DNA from: Bacteroidota bacterium
GTDB lineage: Bacteria > Bacteroidota > Bacteroidia > Chitinophagales > BACL12
NCBI GenBank assembly: GCA_016706255.1
Contig: JADJJZ010000006.1
Coordinates: 620,001-684,000, forward strand
DNA length: 64,000 bases
Reading direction: 5' to 3'
Shown: positions 51,521 through 59,957 of the stretch, in pieces
Numbering within the stretch: the first letter of the stretch is position 1
How the letters are laid out: each line of letters opens with the position of its first letter
The notes under the pieces: model-generated
What the model saw: the letters and a program-made list of their open reading frames with translations, nothing else
What the model was told of the DNA's origin: nothing
Databases searched by the model: none
Position numbers and translations under genes: made by a program

Positions 51521-54352
51521 TTACCTGCTCAAATACATGCTCTTCTTCGAATACATTTCTCTGAACGCAGGATCAGTTAAATCAGCAATAAATCGGATGG
51601 CTTCACCGGTCGATTTCATTTCAGGACCTAATTCCTTATTTACATTCGGGAATTTATCGAAACTGAAAACAGGTTCTTTAATTGCATAACCAACCAGCTT
51701 TTTATCATAAGTAAACTCAGATAATTTTTTCACACCTAACATTACTTTAGTCGCAATATTTAAATATGGAATCTGATAGGCTTTTGCAATAAACGGAGTA
51801 GTTCGTGATGCACGCGGATTGGCTTCAATCACATACACCTTTTCATTTTTAATCGCGAATTGGATATTAATTAATCCGCGGATATTTAAAGCGTGTGCAA
51901 TTTTTTTCGTGTAATCCTGCATTTGCTCAATTACATGTGCACTTAAATGAAACGGAGGCAATACCGCACTCGAATCACCACTGTGAATACCGGCCGGTTC
52001 AATATGTTCCATAATGCCCATTACGTGCACATCAGTGCCATCACAAATCGCATCAATTTCAGCTTCCTCAGCACGGTCAAGGAAATGGTCAATTAATATT
52101 CTGTTATCGGGAAAATGTTTTAAAATTCCGATCACACTACGCTCTAATTCTTCATCATTAATTACAATGCGCATGCGTTGTCCGCCTAATACATAACTCG
52201 GACGAACCAACACAGGATAACCAATGCGATGTGCAACTTCAGTAGCTTCTTCAACAGTAGTTGCTGCACCATATTCAGGATATGGAATACCTAAATCTTT
52301 TAATAAATCAGAAAATCTTCCGCGATCTTCCGCAATATCCATATTATCGTAACTGGTGCCAATTATTTTAATACCTTTTTCATGTAATTGTTTCGCCAAT
52401 TTTAAGGCAGTTTGTCCGCCCAATTGTACAATTACACCTTCCGGTTTTTCATGTTCAATTAATTCCCATAAATGTTCCCAAAACACAGGTTCAAAATATA
52501 ATTTATCGGCAATATCAAAATCGGTAGAAACAGTTTCCGGATTACAATTTACCATAATGGCTTCATAACCACTTTCTTTTATTGCTAGTACACCATGCAC
52601 ACAACAATAATCAAACTCAATACCCTGACCAATTCTGTTTGGACCCGAACCTAATACAATTACTTTTTTCTTGTCGCTGCGTACACTTTCATTTTCATCT
52701 TCAAAAGTAGAGTAGTAATAAGGTGTTTTTGCTTCAAATTCTGCTGCACAAGTATCAACTAATTTGTAAGTGCGTTTAATACCTAAACTGCGACGGTGAT
52801 TATATACTTCTTCTTCTGTGCAATTACCTAAATTATTCGCAATTTGTAAATCACTATACCCTTTTTGTTTTAAGGTAAGTAATAATTTATGTGGAATATT
52901 ATTTAACTGATAACGACGAACTTCTTTTTCAATTTTTACTAATTCCTGAATCTGCATTAAAAACCAGGGGTCAATTAAACTTTGGTTGTGAATAGTTCTC
53001 ACCGGCACACCAAGGTCCATCGCTTTTTTAATATTAAATATGCGATCCCAATGTGGTTTCGCTAAGCTGTCGATAATTTCCTGACTCGATTTATAAAAAC
53101 CTTTTTCGCCGCCGAGACCAATTTTATTATTTTCTAAACTCTGACAAGCTTTTTGTAATGCTTCCTGAAAACTGCGGCCGATGCTCATTACCTCGCCAAC
53201 ACTTTTCATTTGTAATCCTAAAGTATCATCTGCTCCCGGAAATTTATCAAAATTCCAACGCGGCATTTTTACCACAACATAATCTAAAGCCGGTTCAAAA
53301 TATGCCGATGTAGATTTTGTAATTTGATTACTCAATTCATCTAAGCGATAACCAATAGCAAGTTTAGCAGCAATTTTCGCAATCGGATAACCGGTAGCTT
53401 TCGATGCCAAGGCCGATGAACGTGAAACCCGCGGATTAATTTCAATCGCAATTAATTGTTCCGTATACGGATCTTGTGCAAACTGCACATTACAACCACC
53501 CGCAAAATTGCCCATGGCGCGCATCATTTTTATTGAAAGGTTGCGCATTTCCTGGTAACAGGTATCACTCAGCGTCATAGCCGGAGCAACGGTAATCGAG
53601 TCGCCGGTATGAACACCCATAGGGTCAAGATTTTCAACCACGCAAATAATTACCACATTGTCTGCAGCATCGCGCAAAAGTTCCAATTCAAACTCCTTCC
53701 AGCCCAAAACAGCTTTTTCAACCAAAACCTCATGTGTAGGTGAAGCGGTTAAACCCCGCATCAGCGCTGCATCCAGCTCATCTTTATTTTGCACGAATCC
53801 ACCACCTGTTCCACCAAGGGTAAACGAAGGGCGAATTACTAGCGGAAATCCTATTTGTTGCGCAAATTCTTTTCCTTCCAAAAACGAGTTCGCAACATGA
53901 CTTTTTGCCACCGAAATGCCCAATTCTACCATCAATTGTCTGAACAACTCACGGTTTTCAGCACGGTCGATGGCTTCTATGTCAACACCAATGAGGCGAC
54001 AATTATATTTAGCCCAAATGCCCATTTCAAAGGCCTCTTTGGCAAGATTCAAGGCCGTTTGTCCGCCCATAGTAGGCAAAACAGCGTCAATCGGAGTGCC
54101 TTTTTCGATGTTTTCCACCAAAATTTTCTCCAGCGAGCCCACATTCAGTGGCCACAGGTAAATCTGGTCGGCCGTAACCGGGTCGGTCATAATAGTAGCC
54201 GGGTTGCTATTGATAAGGCTCACTTTGATCCCTTCCTCGCGCAAACTCCTGCTGGCCTGCGATCCTGAGTAGTCAAACTCACAAGCCTGACCAATAATAA
54301 TTGGCCCACTTCCTATAATCAATACGTGCTGAATCGAATTATCTTTCGGCAT
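51521..54352 (-). CDS. carB: Carbamoyl-phosphate synthase large subunit, short form
   Basis: 943 residues, about 130 shorter than E. coli CarB. Two ATP-grasp halves are present: the N-terminal one starts HVLIIGSGPIIIGQACEFDY, with VLPTMGGQTALNLA and RPSFTLGGTGGGF; the second starts VIVLGSGPNRIGQGIEFDYC as VIVLGSGPNRIGQGIEF, with VIVQLGGQTALKLA and RPSYVLGGQRM. After GPEMKSTGEAIRFIADLTDP only 15 residues follow, so the C-terminal MGS-like allosteric domain is missing, as seems usual in this phylum. It makes carbamoyl phosphate for pyrimidines and arginine. The small subunit carA is not in the window. Confidence 0.95.
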   Translation of the reverse strand: MPKDNSIQHVLIIGSGPIIIGQACEFDYSGSQASRSLREEGIKVSLINSNPATIMTDPVTADQIYLWPLNVGSLEKILVENIEKGTPIDAVLPTMGGQTALNLAKEAFEMGIWAKYNCRLIGVDIEAIDRAENRELFRQLMVELGISVAKSHVANSFLEGKEFAQQIGFPLVIRPSFTLGGTGGGFVQNKDELDAALMRGLTASPTHEVLVEKAVLGWKEFELELLRDAADNVVIICVVENLDPMGVHTGDSITVAPAMTLSDTCYQEMRNLSIKMMRAMGNFAGGCNVQFAQDPYTEQLIAIEINPRVSRSSALASKATGYPIAKIAAKLAIGYRLDELSNQITKSTSAYFEPALDYVVVKMPRWNFDKFPGADDTLGLQMKSVGEVMSIGRSFQEALQKACQSLENNKIGLGGEKGFYKSSQEIIDSLAKPHWDRIFNIKKAMDLGVPVRTIHNQSLIDPWFLMQIQELVKIEKEVRRYQLNNIPHKLLLTLKQKGYSDLQIANNLGNCTEEEVYNHRRSLGIKRTYKLVDTCAAEFEAKTPYYYSTFEDENESVRSDKKKVIVLGSGPNRIGQGIEFDYCCVHGVLAIKESGYEAIMVNCNPETVSTDFDIADKLYFEPVFWEHLWELIEHEKPEGVIVQLGGQTALKLAKQLHEKGIKIIGTSYDNMDIAEDRGRFSDLLKDLGIPYPEYGAATTVEEATEVAHRIGYPVLVRPSYVLGGQRMRIVINDEELERSVIGILKHFPDNRILIDHFLDRAEEAEIDAICDGTDVHVMGIMEHIEPAGIHSGDSSAVLPPFHLSAHVIEQMQDYTKKIAHALNIRGLINIQFAIKNEKVYVIEANPRASRTTPFIAKAYQIPYLNIATKVMLGVKKLSEFTYDKKLVGYAIKEPVFSFDKFPNVNKELGPEMKSTGEAIRFIADLTDPAFREMYSKKSMYLSR

Positions 54353-54443
54353 AAAATGGTTTCTGGTAAAAAATTTGGAAAATAGTGTGACCTGCTAAAA
54401 ACTGTAGAAATCTATCGCGGGCCTGAAAATGCATTTCAGGATG

Positions 54444-54451
54444 CAAATATA
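54444..54451 (-). promoter_or_regulatory. -7 box of carB with long leader
   Basis: Minus strand TATATTTG 91 nt before the carB ATG; unusually long leader for this window, with a hairpin at its very start. Confidence 0.5.
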
Positions 54452-54873
54452 AATCAAAAATTGGAGCAGGGCAATTTTTCTTTCTATCGCAATCGTACCT
54501 GCTCTCCGCTGCAACTCCCGCTGCATGAGCATTTTAATGGCTTATAACTTGTTAATAATTAACATAATCCGATAAAAATGACACCCATCAGCAGCGGGGG
54601 TTTTCGCTGCGATCAGGGCTAGAGGATACTTATGTGCACGCCAAGGAAAAAATCTCAATTCATCTCAAAACCGGCTGTTTAATCAGCACATTAGCACATT
54701 AGCACATTAGCACATTAATTCATCAGGGCTAGGAAATACTGTGTGCACGCCAGGGCTTGAATTTTGAATTAGCAAATTAGCTGATTAGCAGATTAGCTGA
54801 TGGGGTTCGGTGTTTGGATGACATTTTATATTCAAATTCGGATTTTTAATTAACCTATTACTCTTTTTTTTTA

Positions 54874-55091
54874 AACGCAAAGACCAAAGAGAAAATACAC
54901 ACAGAGAAACCACAGAGTAATGCTTCGAAAATTCAACTTTCAAGCAATAAATCTTCAATAAAAACTATCAATTACATCCCAACTAAAAATTCTCCGTGTC
55001 CTCTGTGTGTTGTTTCTCCGTGCACTCCGTGGTTACCCTTCGCAAATTATAAATCAACGCAGCAAATTAAATTCTAACTCAAAATCGGCTG
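54874..55091 (-). repeat. 217-bp composite repeat, inverted partner of 60058-60274
   Basis: Read on the minus strand from 55091: CAGCCGATTTTGAG, GCGTTGATTTATAATTTGCG, GGGTAACCACGGAGTGCACG, then an AT core and the returning arm with TGTGTGTATTTTCTC. The first ~104 nt show about 13 mismatches to the plus-strand copy at 60058. The family B palindrome forms the distal two thirds. Confidence 0.85.
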
Positions 55092-55233
55092 TTCCATTGG
55101 GTACATCGGTACATTGGTACATTAGCCACCCTCCAAAAATAGCTCCGAATAAAATTCACACTCAAAATCAATTGGTTAATCAAACACAAGTGTTTTAACC
55201 ACAATTATTACCTTTAAAGCTGAAGTAGTTATT

Positions 55234-56070
55234 TTGGGAACCACAATTAATATACGCTATAAACATTCTGCGATTCATTTTACCCGTTATGGAAAAGGTG
55301 CAGCAACACTTTTTGCATTTCACGGATTTAGTGAAACGGGAACAAGTTTTTTACCACTAGTTCCCATTTTGGGAAAACGTTATACCATTTATGCTTTTGA
55401 TTTACCTTTCCATGGCGGTACAAAATGGTTAGAAAAACAACCTTTTACAAAGTCTGATTTAGAAGCAATTATTTTACAATTTTGTAAGGAACATCACATA
55501 GTCCATTTTTCACTTTTAGGATTTAGTATGGGCGGAAAATGTGCATTGCACTTAACGCAAGTTATGCCCGAAAAAATTGATGCTTTATGGCTTTTAGCGA
55601 GTGATGGAATTAAAACAAATAAAATTTACAACGTTGCCGTATATCCAAAATGGGGCAGAGAATTATTTCGCACAACAATTAATCACCCGGGTTGGTTTTT
55701 TGCTGTGGTGAATACGGCAACTTCATTAAAATTATTAACCCCATGGTTGAAAAAATTTACCTACAACCACATGGATACCCGCGAAAAACGTATGCGTTTA
55801 TATAATACCTGGATCAGCATGGCGGCATTTAATCCGGATATCCAATTAGTAAAACAAAAAATAAATACTTATCAAATTCCGGTGCGTTTGTTTTTTGGTA
55901 AACGCGATGAGGTAATTCCTGTTTCAGTAGGTGCATATTTTGCCGAAGGGCTCGACAACTGTGAGCTGATTCAGTTGGAGCGGGGACATTATTTTATCGA
56001 TGAAAAAATTAATCCTTTTTTGGATGCGGTGTTGTCAGAATTACCCGAAAACAAACAAACAACGATTTAA
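55234..56070 (+). CDS. Alpha/beta hydrolase
   Basis: 278 residues. Start is uncertain: no in-frame ATG occurs near the N-terminus, so the TTG at 55234 is assumed, although it sits within a TATTTTG stretch that could be promoter. Alpha/beta hydrolase fold with oxyanion-loop LFAFHGFSETGTSF, nucleophile elbow LLGFSMGGKCALHL (Ser), acid GKRDEVIPVS and His in LERGHYFIDEKINP. The substrate is not deducible. First of four co-oriented genes inside an inverted repeat pair. Confidence 0.85.
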   Translation: MGTTINIRYKHSAIHFTRYGKGAATLFAFHGFSETGTSFLPLVPILGKRYTIYAFDLPFHGGTKWLEKQPFTKSDLEAIILQFCKEHHIVHFSLLGFSMGGKCALHLTQVMPEKIDALWLLASDGIKTNKIYNVAVYPKWGRELFRTTINHPGWFFAVVNTATSLKLLTPWLKKFTYNHMDTREKRMRLYNTWISMAAFNPDIQLVKQKINTYQIPVRLFFGKRDEVIPVSVGAYFAEGLDNCELIQLERGHYFIDEKINPFLDAVLSELPENKQTTI

Positions 56071-56105
56071 CATGCTCGAAATGAGCAGTTTCGCGGGTTA
56101 ATAAC

Positions 56106-56113
56106 TACTTTTG
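56106..56113 (+). promoter_or_regulatory. -7 box abutting the GT2 gene
   Basis: TACTTTTG matches TAnnTTTG exactly and ends 6 nt before the ATG at 56120; the in-frame TTG at 56111 falls inside the box. Confidence 0.55.
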
Positions 56114-56119
56114 CAGCGC

Positions 56120-57256
56120 ATGCTCCTTATTACTATTCTGGTGCTTTTATTAATTGGCGGCTATGTGCTGCTCATCCTGTATTTTTTACTGGGATGGCTG
56201 CGCTTAAAAGAATATGTGCCCGGTAATGCAATTCCGGTAACCAGGGTTACTGTTGTTGTGCCAGTTCGCAATGAGGAAAAAAATATTTTAAACCTGCTCG
56301 GTAACCTGCGCGATCAACAATACAATAAAGATTTATTTGAGGTAATTGTAGTAGATGACCACTCAACCGACAATACCTTAAAACTGATAAACGGGTTTTC
56401 AATGTCGAACTTGCGGGTAATTGCTCTAAAAGATGATCCGGCTTTGGCAGATGCGAGCAGAACAAATAAAAAAATAGGAATTGAAAAGGCGGTGCATGCT
56501 GCAAACGGTACATTAATTATGACAACCGATGCCGATTGCCACCCGGGAAGTAACTGGATAAAAACAACAGTAGCCTATTATGAAGCACACAATCCGGTAA
56601 TGATTGCCGGAATGGTAAGTTATTTTCATGATACCTCATTTCTTGGAAAATTTCAAACACTGGATTTTTTAAGTCTGGTGGGCATTGCTGCGGCAAGTAT
56701 CCAAAATGGATTTTATAATTTGTGTAATGGTGCAAATCTGGCATATACTAAATCGGCATTTATTGAAGTGGATGGCTTTAGGCAAATCGACCATATTCCA
56801 AGTGGTGACGACATGATGCTGATGCATAAAATGGCAAAAAAATTCGGCGATAAAATTGCGTATCTGAAAAATAAAGACAGTATCGTATATACTTCTACAG
56901 AAAAAGATTTTGTCACTTTTTGGAATCAGCGTGTACGCTGGACCAGCAAATCGACACATTATGAAGATAAACGTATTACCGGCATTTTGGCCTTTGTTTA
57001 TCTGGTCAATTTACTCATTGTATTAAATCTGGCCATCGGAATATTTTATCCGCCTATGCTGAAACTCGCTATGTGGATGTTTTTGGCCAAATTGTGTATC
57101 GATACTTTGTTCACCTATGCTGTTACTAAATTTTTCAGAAGAGAAAATTTACTTTGGTTATTTTTACCCATGCAGGCTGTACACGTTTTGTACATAATTT
57201 TGATAGCCCCGGCGGGTGTATTTGGAAAATACAACTGGAAAGGCAGAAGAATTTAA
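56120..57256 (+). CDS. Membrane glycosyltransferase, family 2
   Basis: 378 residues from the ATG at 56120. N-terminal membrane helix (LLITILVLLLIGGYVLLILY), GT-A catalytic domain with TVVVPVRNEEKNILNLLG, VIVVDDHSTDNTL and the metal-binding MTTDADCHPGS, then the QRVRW motif characteristic of processive or polymerising GT2 enzymes. Two or three C-terminal helices follow. It could transfer sugar to a lipid carrier or build a short glycan; the donor is unknown. Confidence 0.87.
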   Translation: MLLITILVLLLIGGYVLLILYFLLGWLRLKEYVPGNAIPVTRVTVVVPVRNEEKNILNLLGNLRDQQYNKDLFEVIVVDDHSTDNTLKLINGFSMSNLRVIALKDDPALADASRTNKKIGIEKAVHAANGTLIMTTDADCHPGSNWIKTTVAYYEAHNPVMIAGMVSYFHDTSFLGKFQTLDFLSLVGIAAASIQNGFYNLCNGANLAYTKSAFIEVDGFRQIDHIPSGDDMMLMHKMAKKFGDKIAYLKNKDSIVYTSTEKDFVTFWNQRVRWTSKSTHYEDKRITGILAFVYLVNLLIVLNLAIGIFYPPMLKLAMWMFLAKLCIDTLFTYAVTKFFRRENLLWLFLPMQAVHVLYIILIAPAGVFGKYNWKGRRI

Positions 57257-57281
57257 TATTGCGGTTTGCAAGTAAAGCATC

Positions 57282-58664
57282 ATGCGAAAACAAATTACCG
57301 GATTCAGTATTTTTATTTTGGTATTGGCAATTATTTTTGCCTGGTTTCGGTACGCTTCTGCTGATGCCAATTTTATTACTGCATTTTTTATCAGCTTAAA
57401 AGTAATTTTAATTACCCTTGCGGTTTTATTTATTATTTATTATCCTGCAATTAAATTAATTCGTTTCTGGTGGAAGAAAAAACTGACAAGTGTCGATATC
57501 AGAAATAATCAGAAAGCGAAATCATTAAATCGTTTTATTCAGAATGGTAATGCACTGATTGGTTCTATTACCATATTTTATGCTTTAATTCTCGCGTTAT
57601 TAGCGCACATTATTGCTCCCGATATTACACCTTATGCGAATGACCAAATAAATGAATTGCCATTTAAAGAACCCGGTTACAGTATCATGATTTTAGAGCA
57701 GCCGCTGGAATTAAAACCCGGCAAAACAGGTTTTGTAAAATGGCTGATCAACGGAAAAAAAGTCGACTATCGTCAAATTCCGATTACTGCTTACCGGTTT
57801 GCAGGTGATACCATAATTGTTGAACGATATATTGGTGATGGCATTGCCGGACAGGAGTTACATTTTTTGATGGAGGATATTACCGGAGAAAAATTAGCTT
57901 CCGGAGAAAACAGTAAACAAATAACCAAACATTACATACATAAAAAAACATTTTTATTAGGCACCGACGATTTGGGCCGCGATTATTTAAGCCGGATTTT
58001 ATTGGGTATTCGGGTATCATTATCTGTTGGTGTGGTTGCAGTTATTATTGCATTATTTATTGGTATACCACTTGGTGCTTTAGCCGGTTTTTATAAACAA
58101 TATCCGCCATTTATGCGGCTGGGCAAAAAACGTAAATTTTTTTTCCCGGTAGATGGTGCCGTAATGTGGTTTATTAATATTGTGTGGTCAATTCCCACCT
58201 TGTTGTTGGTGTTTCCGATTGTATTTGCATTCGGGCAAAATTTTTATACCATTTTTATTGCTGTTGGAATTACCATGTGGGTGGATATTGCACGTATTGT
58301 GCGCGGACAGGTATTGCAGGTGCGGGAACAGGAATTTATTCAGGCGGCGAAAACATTCGGCTATTCTGATGGAAGAACCATATTCAGGCATATATTGCCA
58401 AATATTACCGGACCGGTTATTGTTATTACAGCGGCAAATTTTGCTTATGCCATTTTAACCGAAGCAGGACTCAGTTTTCTTGGCATTGGAGTGCAGCCAC
58501 CTGCCCCAAGCTGGGGTTTAATGATTTCAAAATATAAGGATAATTTAATAACTGAACCCTATCTTGCTTTGATTCCGGGCTTTGCAATCACTATCTTAGT
58601 GCTCGCATTTTTTATGATTGGCAACGGGCTTAGAGATGCGCTTGATATTAAAAGCCGATTGTGA
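57282..58664 (+). CDS. DppC/OppC-like ABC transporter permease with N-terminal extension
   Basis: 460 residues, about 160 more than typical OppC. Two extra helices lie at the N-terminus (about 5-60). After another helix (LIGSITIFYALILALLAHII, about 95) comes a soluble insert of ~110 residues. The canonical permease core starts at LLGTDDLGRDYLSRILLGIR and contains the EAA loop QEFIQAAKTFGYSDGRTIFR and the end GLSFLGIGVQPPAPSWG. OppC proteins import peptides or nickel with OppB, OppD/F and a binding protein, none of which is adjacent. Confidence 0.9.
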   Translation: MRKQITGFSIFILVLAIIFAWFRYASADANFITAFFISLKVILITLAVLFIIYYPAIKLIRFWWKKKLTSVDIRNNQKAKSLNRFIQNGNALIGSITIFYALILALLAHIIAPDITPYANDQINELPFKEPGYSIMILEQPLELKPGKTGFVKWLINGKKVDYRQIPITAYRFAGDTIIVERYIGDGIAGQELHFLMEDITGEKLASGENSKQITKHYIHKKTFLLGTDDLGRDYLSRILLGIRVSLSVGVVAVIIALFIGIPLGALAGFYKQYPPFMRLGKKRKFFFPVDGAVMWFINIVWSIPTLLLVFPIVFAFGQNFYTIFIAVGITMWVDIARIVRGQVLQVREQEFIQAAKTFGYSDGRTIFRHILPNITGPVIVITAANFAYAILTEAGLSFLGIGVQPPAPSWGLMISKYKDNLITEPYLALIPGFAITILVLAFFMIGNGLRDALDIKSRL

Positions 58665-58706
58665 AACAATAATAAATTGATTTATTTTTAGATGGAATTT
58701 TGAATT

Positions 58707-59957
58707 ATGGCAATTGCGGGATTAAATGTGATGGAAATGTTGCGCGACCAGTTGAAATTAAAACAACTGGAGATAGATTCCCTATTGGAAATAACCAAAG
58801 CCATAAATTCCAATAAATCGGCCTCCGCATTGTTCGAATTGTTTCATCGTACTTTGAAAGACCAAATTGGGGTTGAAAATATGTTGCTGTATAGTAATAA
58901 TGGCGACGATTGGGAACCGGTGATCGGAAATAAATTTATTTCGGAACTGAATCCCGATTTAATGAATACATTATTAAAATATAATAAACTCACCGACTTA
59001 AGTGCATTAAACGGCGAATTGCCGGATTATTTAAAACAATATGATATTTTAATTCCGGTATTTCACAAAGAAAAGCCACTTGCTTATTTATTAATGAGCA
59101 ATCCAAGGGTTGAGAGTTATGAACCGCTGGAGGACAAAGTAAAATTTGCTCAAACCGTTACCAATATTATTAGTGTTGCCATCGAAAATAAAAGACTGTT
59201 CAAAAAGGAAGTTGAGCAGCAATCGTTTAAAAAAGAATTAGAACTGGCAGCGCAGGTTCAAAGTATGTTGATTCCGGATACACTCCCCAACGATGATAAA
59301 ATACAAATGGCAGCCATTTATCTGCCGCATCAAAATATAGGTGGCGATTATTATGATGTATTAAAATTGAGCGATGATGAAATGTTTTTTTGTATTGCCG
59401 ATATTTCCGGTAAAGGAATTGCTGCGGCAATATTAATGGCAAATTTTCAGGCGCAAATTCGTGAGCTCACAAAACGCAATCCGGTTACTATTGAAGAATA
59501 CATGCATGAATTAAATAAAGGTGTATTAATGAGCACAAAGGGTGAAAAATTCATTACACTTTTTCTTGCAAAATACAACCGCAAAACACGCATATTGAAA
59601 TACGTTAACTCAGGACATAACCCACCAATATTAATTAATTCGCACGGATATAAATTTTTAGATAAGGGCACTACTATTTTGGGTATGTTCGATGAGCTAC
59701 CTTCCATAAAAATGGGCCAGGTGCCTATAGTTGAAGATACTGCAATAATTTGCTTTACCGACGGATTAACAGATGTAGTAAACGAAGACAATCAGGTGTT
59801 TCCGCTTGATGAATTAATTGGCCTGCTACAAAAAAACTACACCGGCGATATCGCAACCCTCAACAAAAAAATCATCAATGAAATTATGCGCTTTAAAGGT
59901 GAAGATGGCGCGGTGAGTGATGATATAACAGTTTTGTCTGTGAAAATACTTCGTTGA
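58707..59957 (+). CDS. GAF-domain SpoIIE/RsbU-type PP2C phosphatase
   Basis: 416 residues, cytosolic. An N-terminal coiled segment (MEMLRDQLKLKQLEIDSLLE) leads into a GAF-like sensor domain (about 30-165). A short linker KKELELAAQVQSMLIPDTLP, typical of RsbU/SpoIIE proteins, precedes the PPM phosphatase domain: HQNIGGDYYDV, IADISGKGIAAAILMANF, YVNSGHNPPILI and CFTDGLTDVVNE, with the metal-binding Asp residues in place. Such enzymes dephosphorylate anti-anti-sigma factors (partner switching); no anti-sigma partner is adjacent. Confidence 0.92.
   Translation: MAIAGLNVMEMLRDQLKLKQLEIDSLLEITKAINSNKSASALFELFHRTLKDQIGVENMLLYSNNGDDWEPVIGNKFISELNPDLMNTLLKYNKLTDLSALNGELPDYLKQYDILIPVFHKEKPLAYLLMSNPRVESYEPLEDKVKFAQTVTNIISVAIENKRLFKKEVEQQSFKKELELAAQVQSMLIPDTLPNDDKIQMAAIYLPHQNIGGDYYDVLKLSDDEMFFCIADISGKGIAAAILMANFQAQIRELTKRNPVTIEEYMHELNKGVLMSTKGEKFITLFLAKYNRKTRILKYVNSGHNPPILINSHGYKFLDKGTTILGMFDELPSIKMGQVPIVEDTAIICFTDGLTDVVNEDNQVFPLDELIGLLQKNYTGDIATLNKKIINEIMRFKGEDGAVSDDITVLSVKILR

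Larger units (their letters stand above)
54353..55233. repeat. carB leader and composite repeat region
   Basis: Left part: carB leader with the -7 box at 54444 and a 7-bp hairpin CCTGAAA/TTTCAGG (54422-54440). 54586-54618: hairpin CAGCAGCG with CGCTGCG. GATCAGGGCTAG at 54611 and its relative ATCAGGGCTAGG at 54722 are each followed by TGTGCACGCCA, a ~35-nt direct repeat 110 bp apart. 54680-54715: GCACATTA words; 54770-54800: TTAGCTGATTAGCAGATTAG words. 54874-55091: the 217-bp composite element in reverse orientation, then TGTACCAATG words to 55125. No gene is credible here. Confidence 0.8.

Noticed and set aside
55007..55198. 63-residue frame before the alpha/beta hydrolase
   Set aside because: Composed of family B arm and TGTACCAATG words; no gene-like features.
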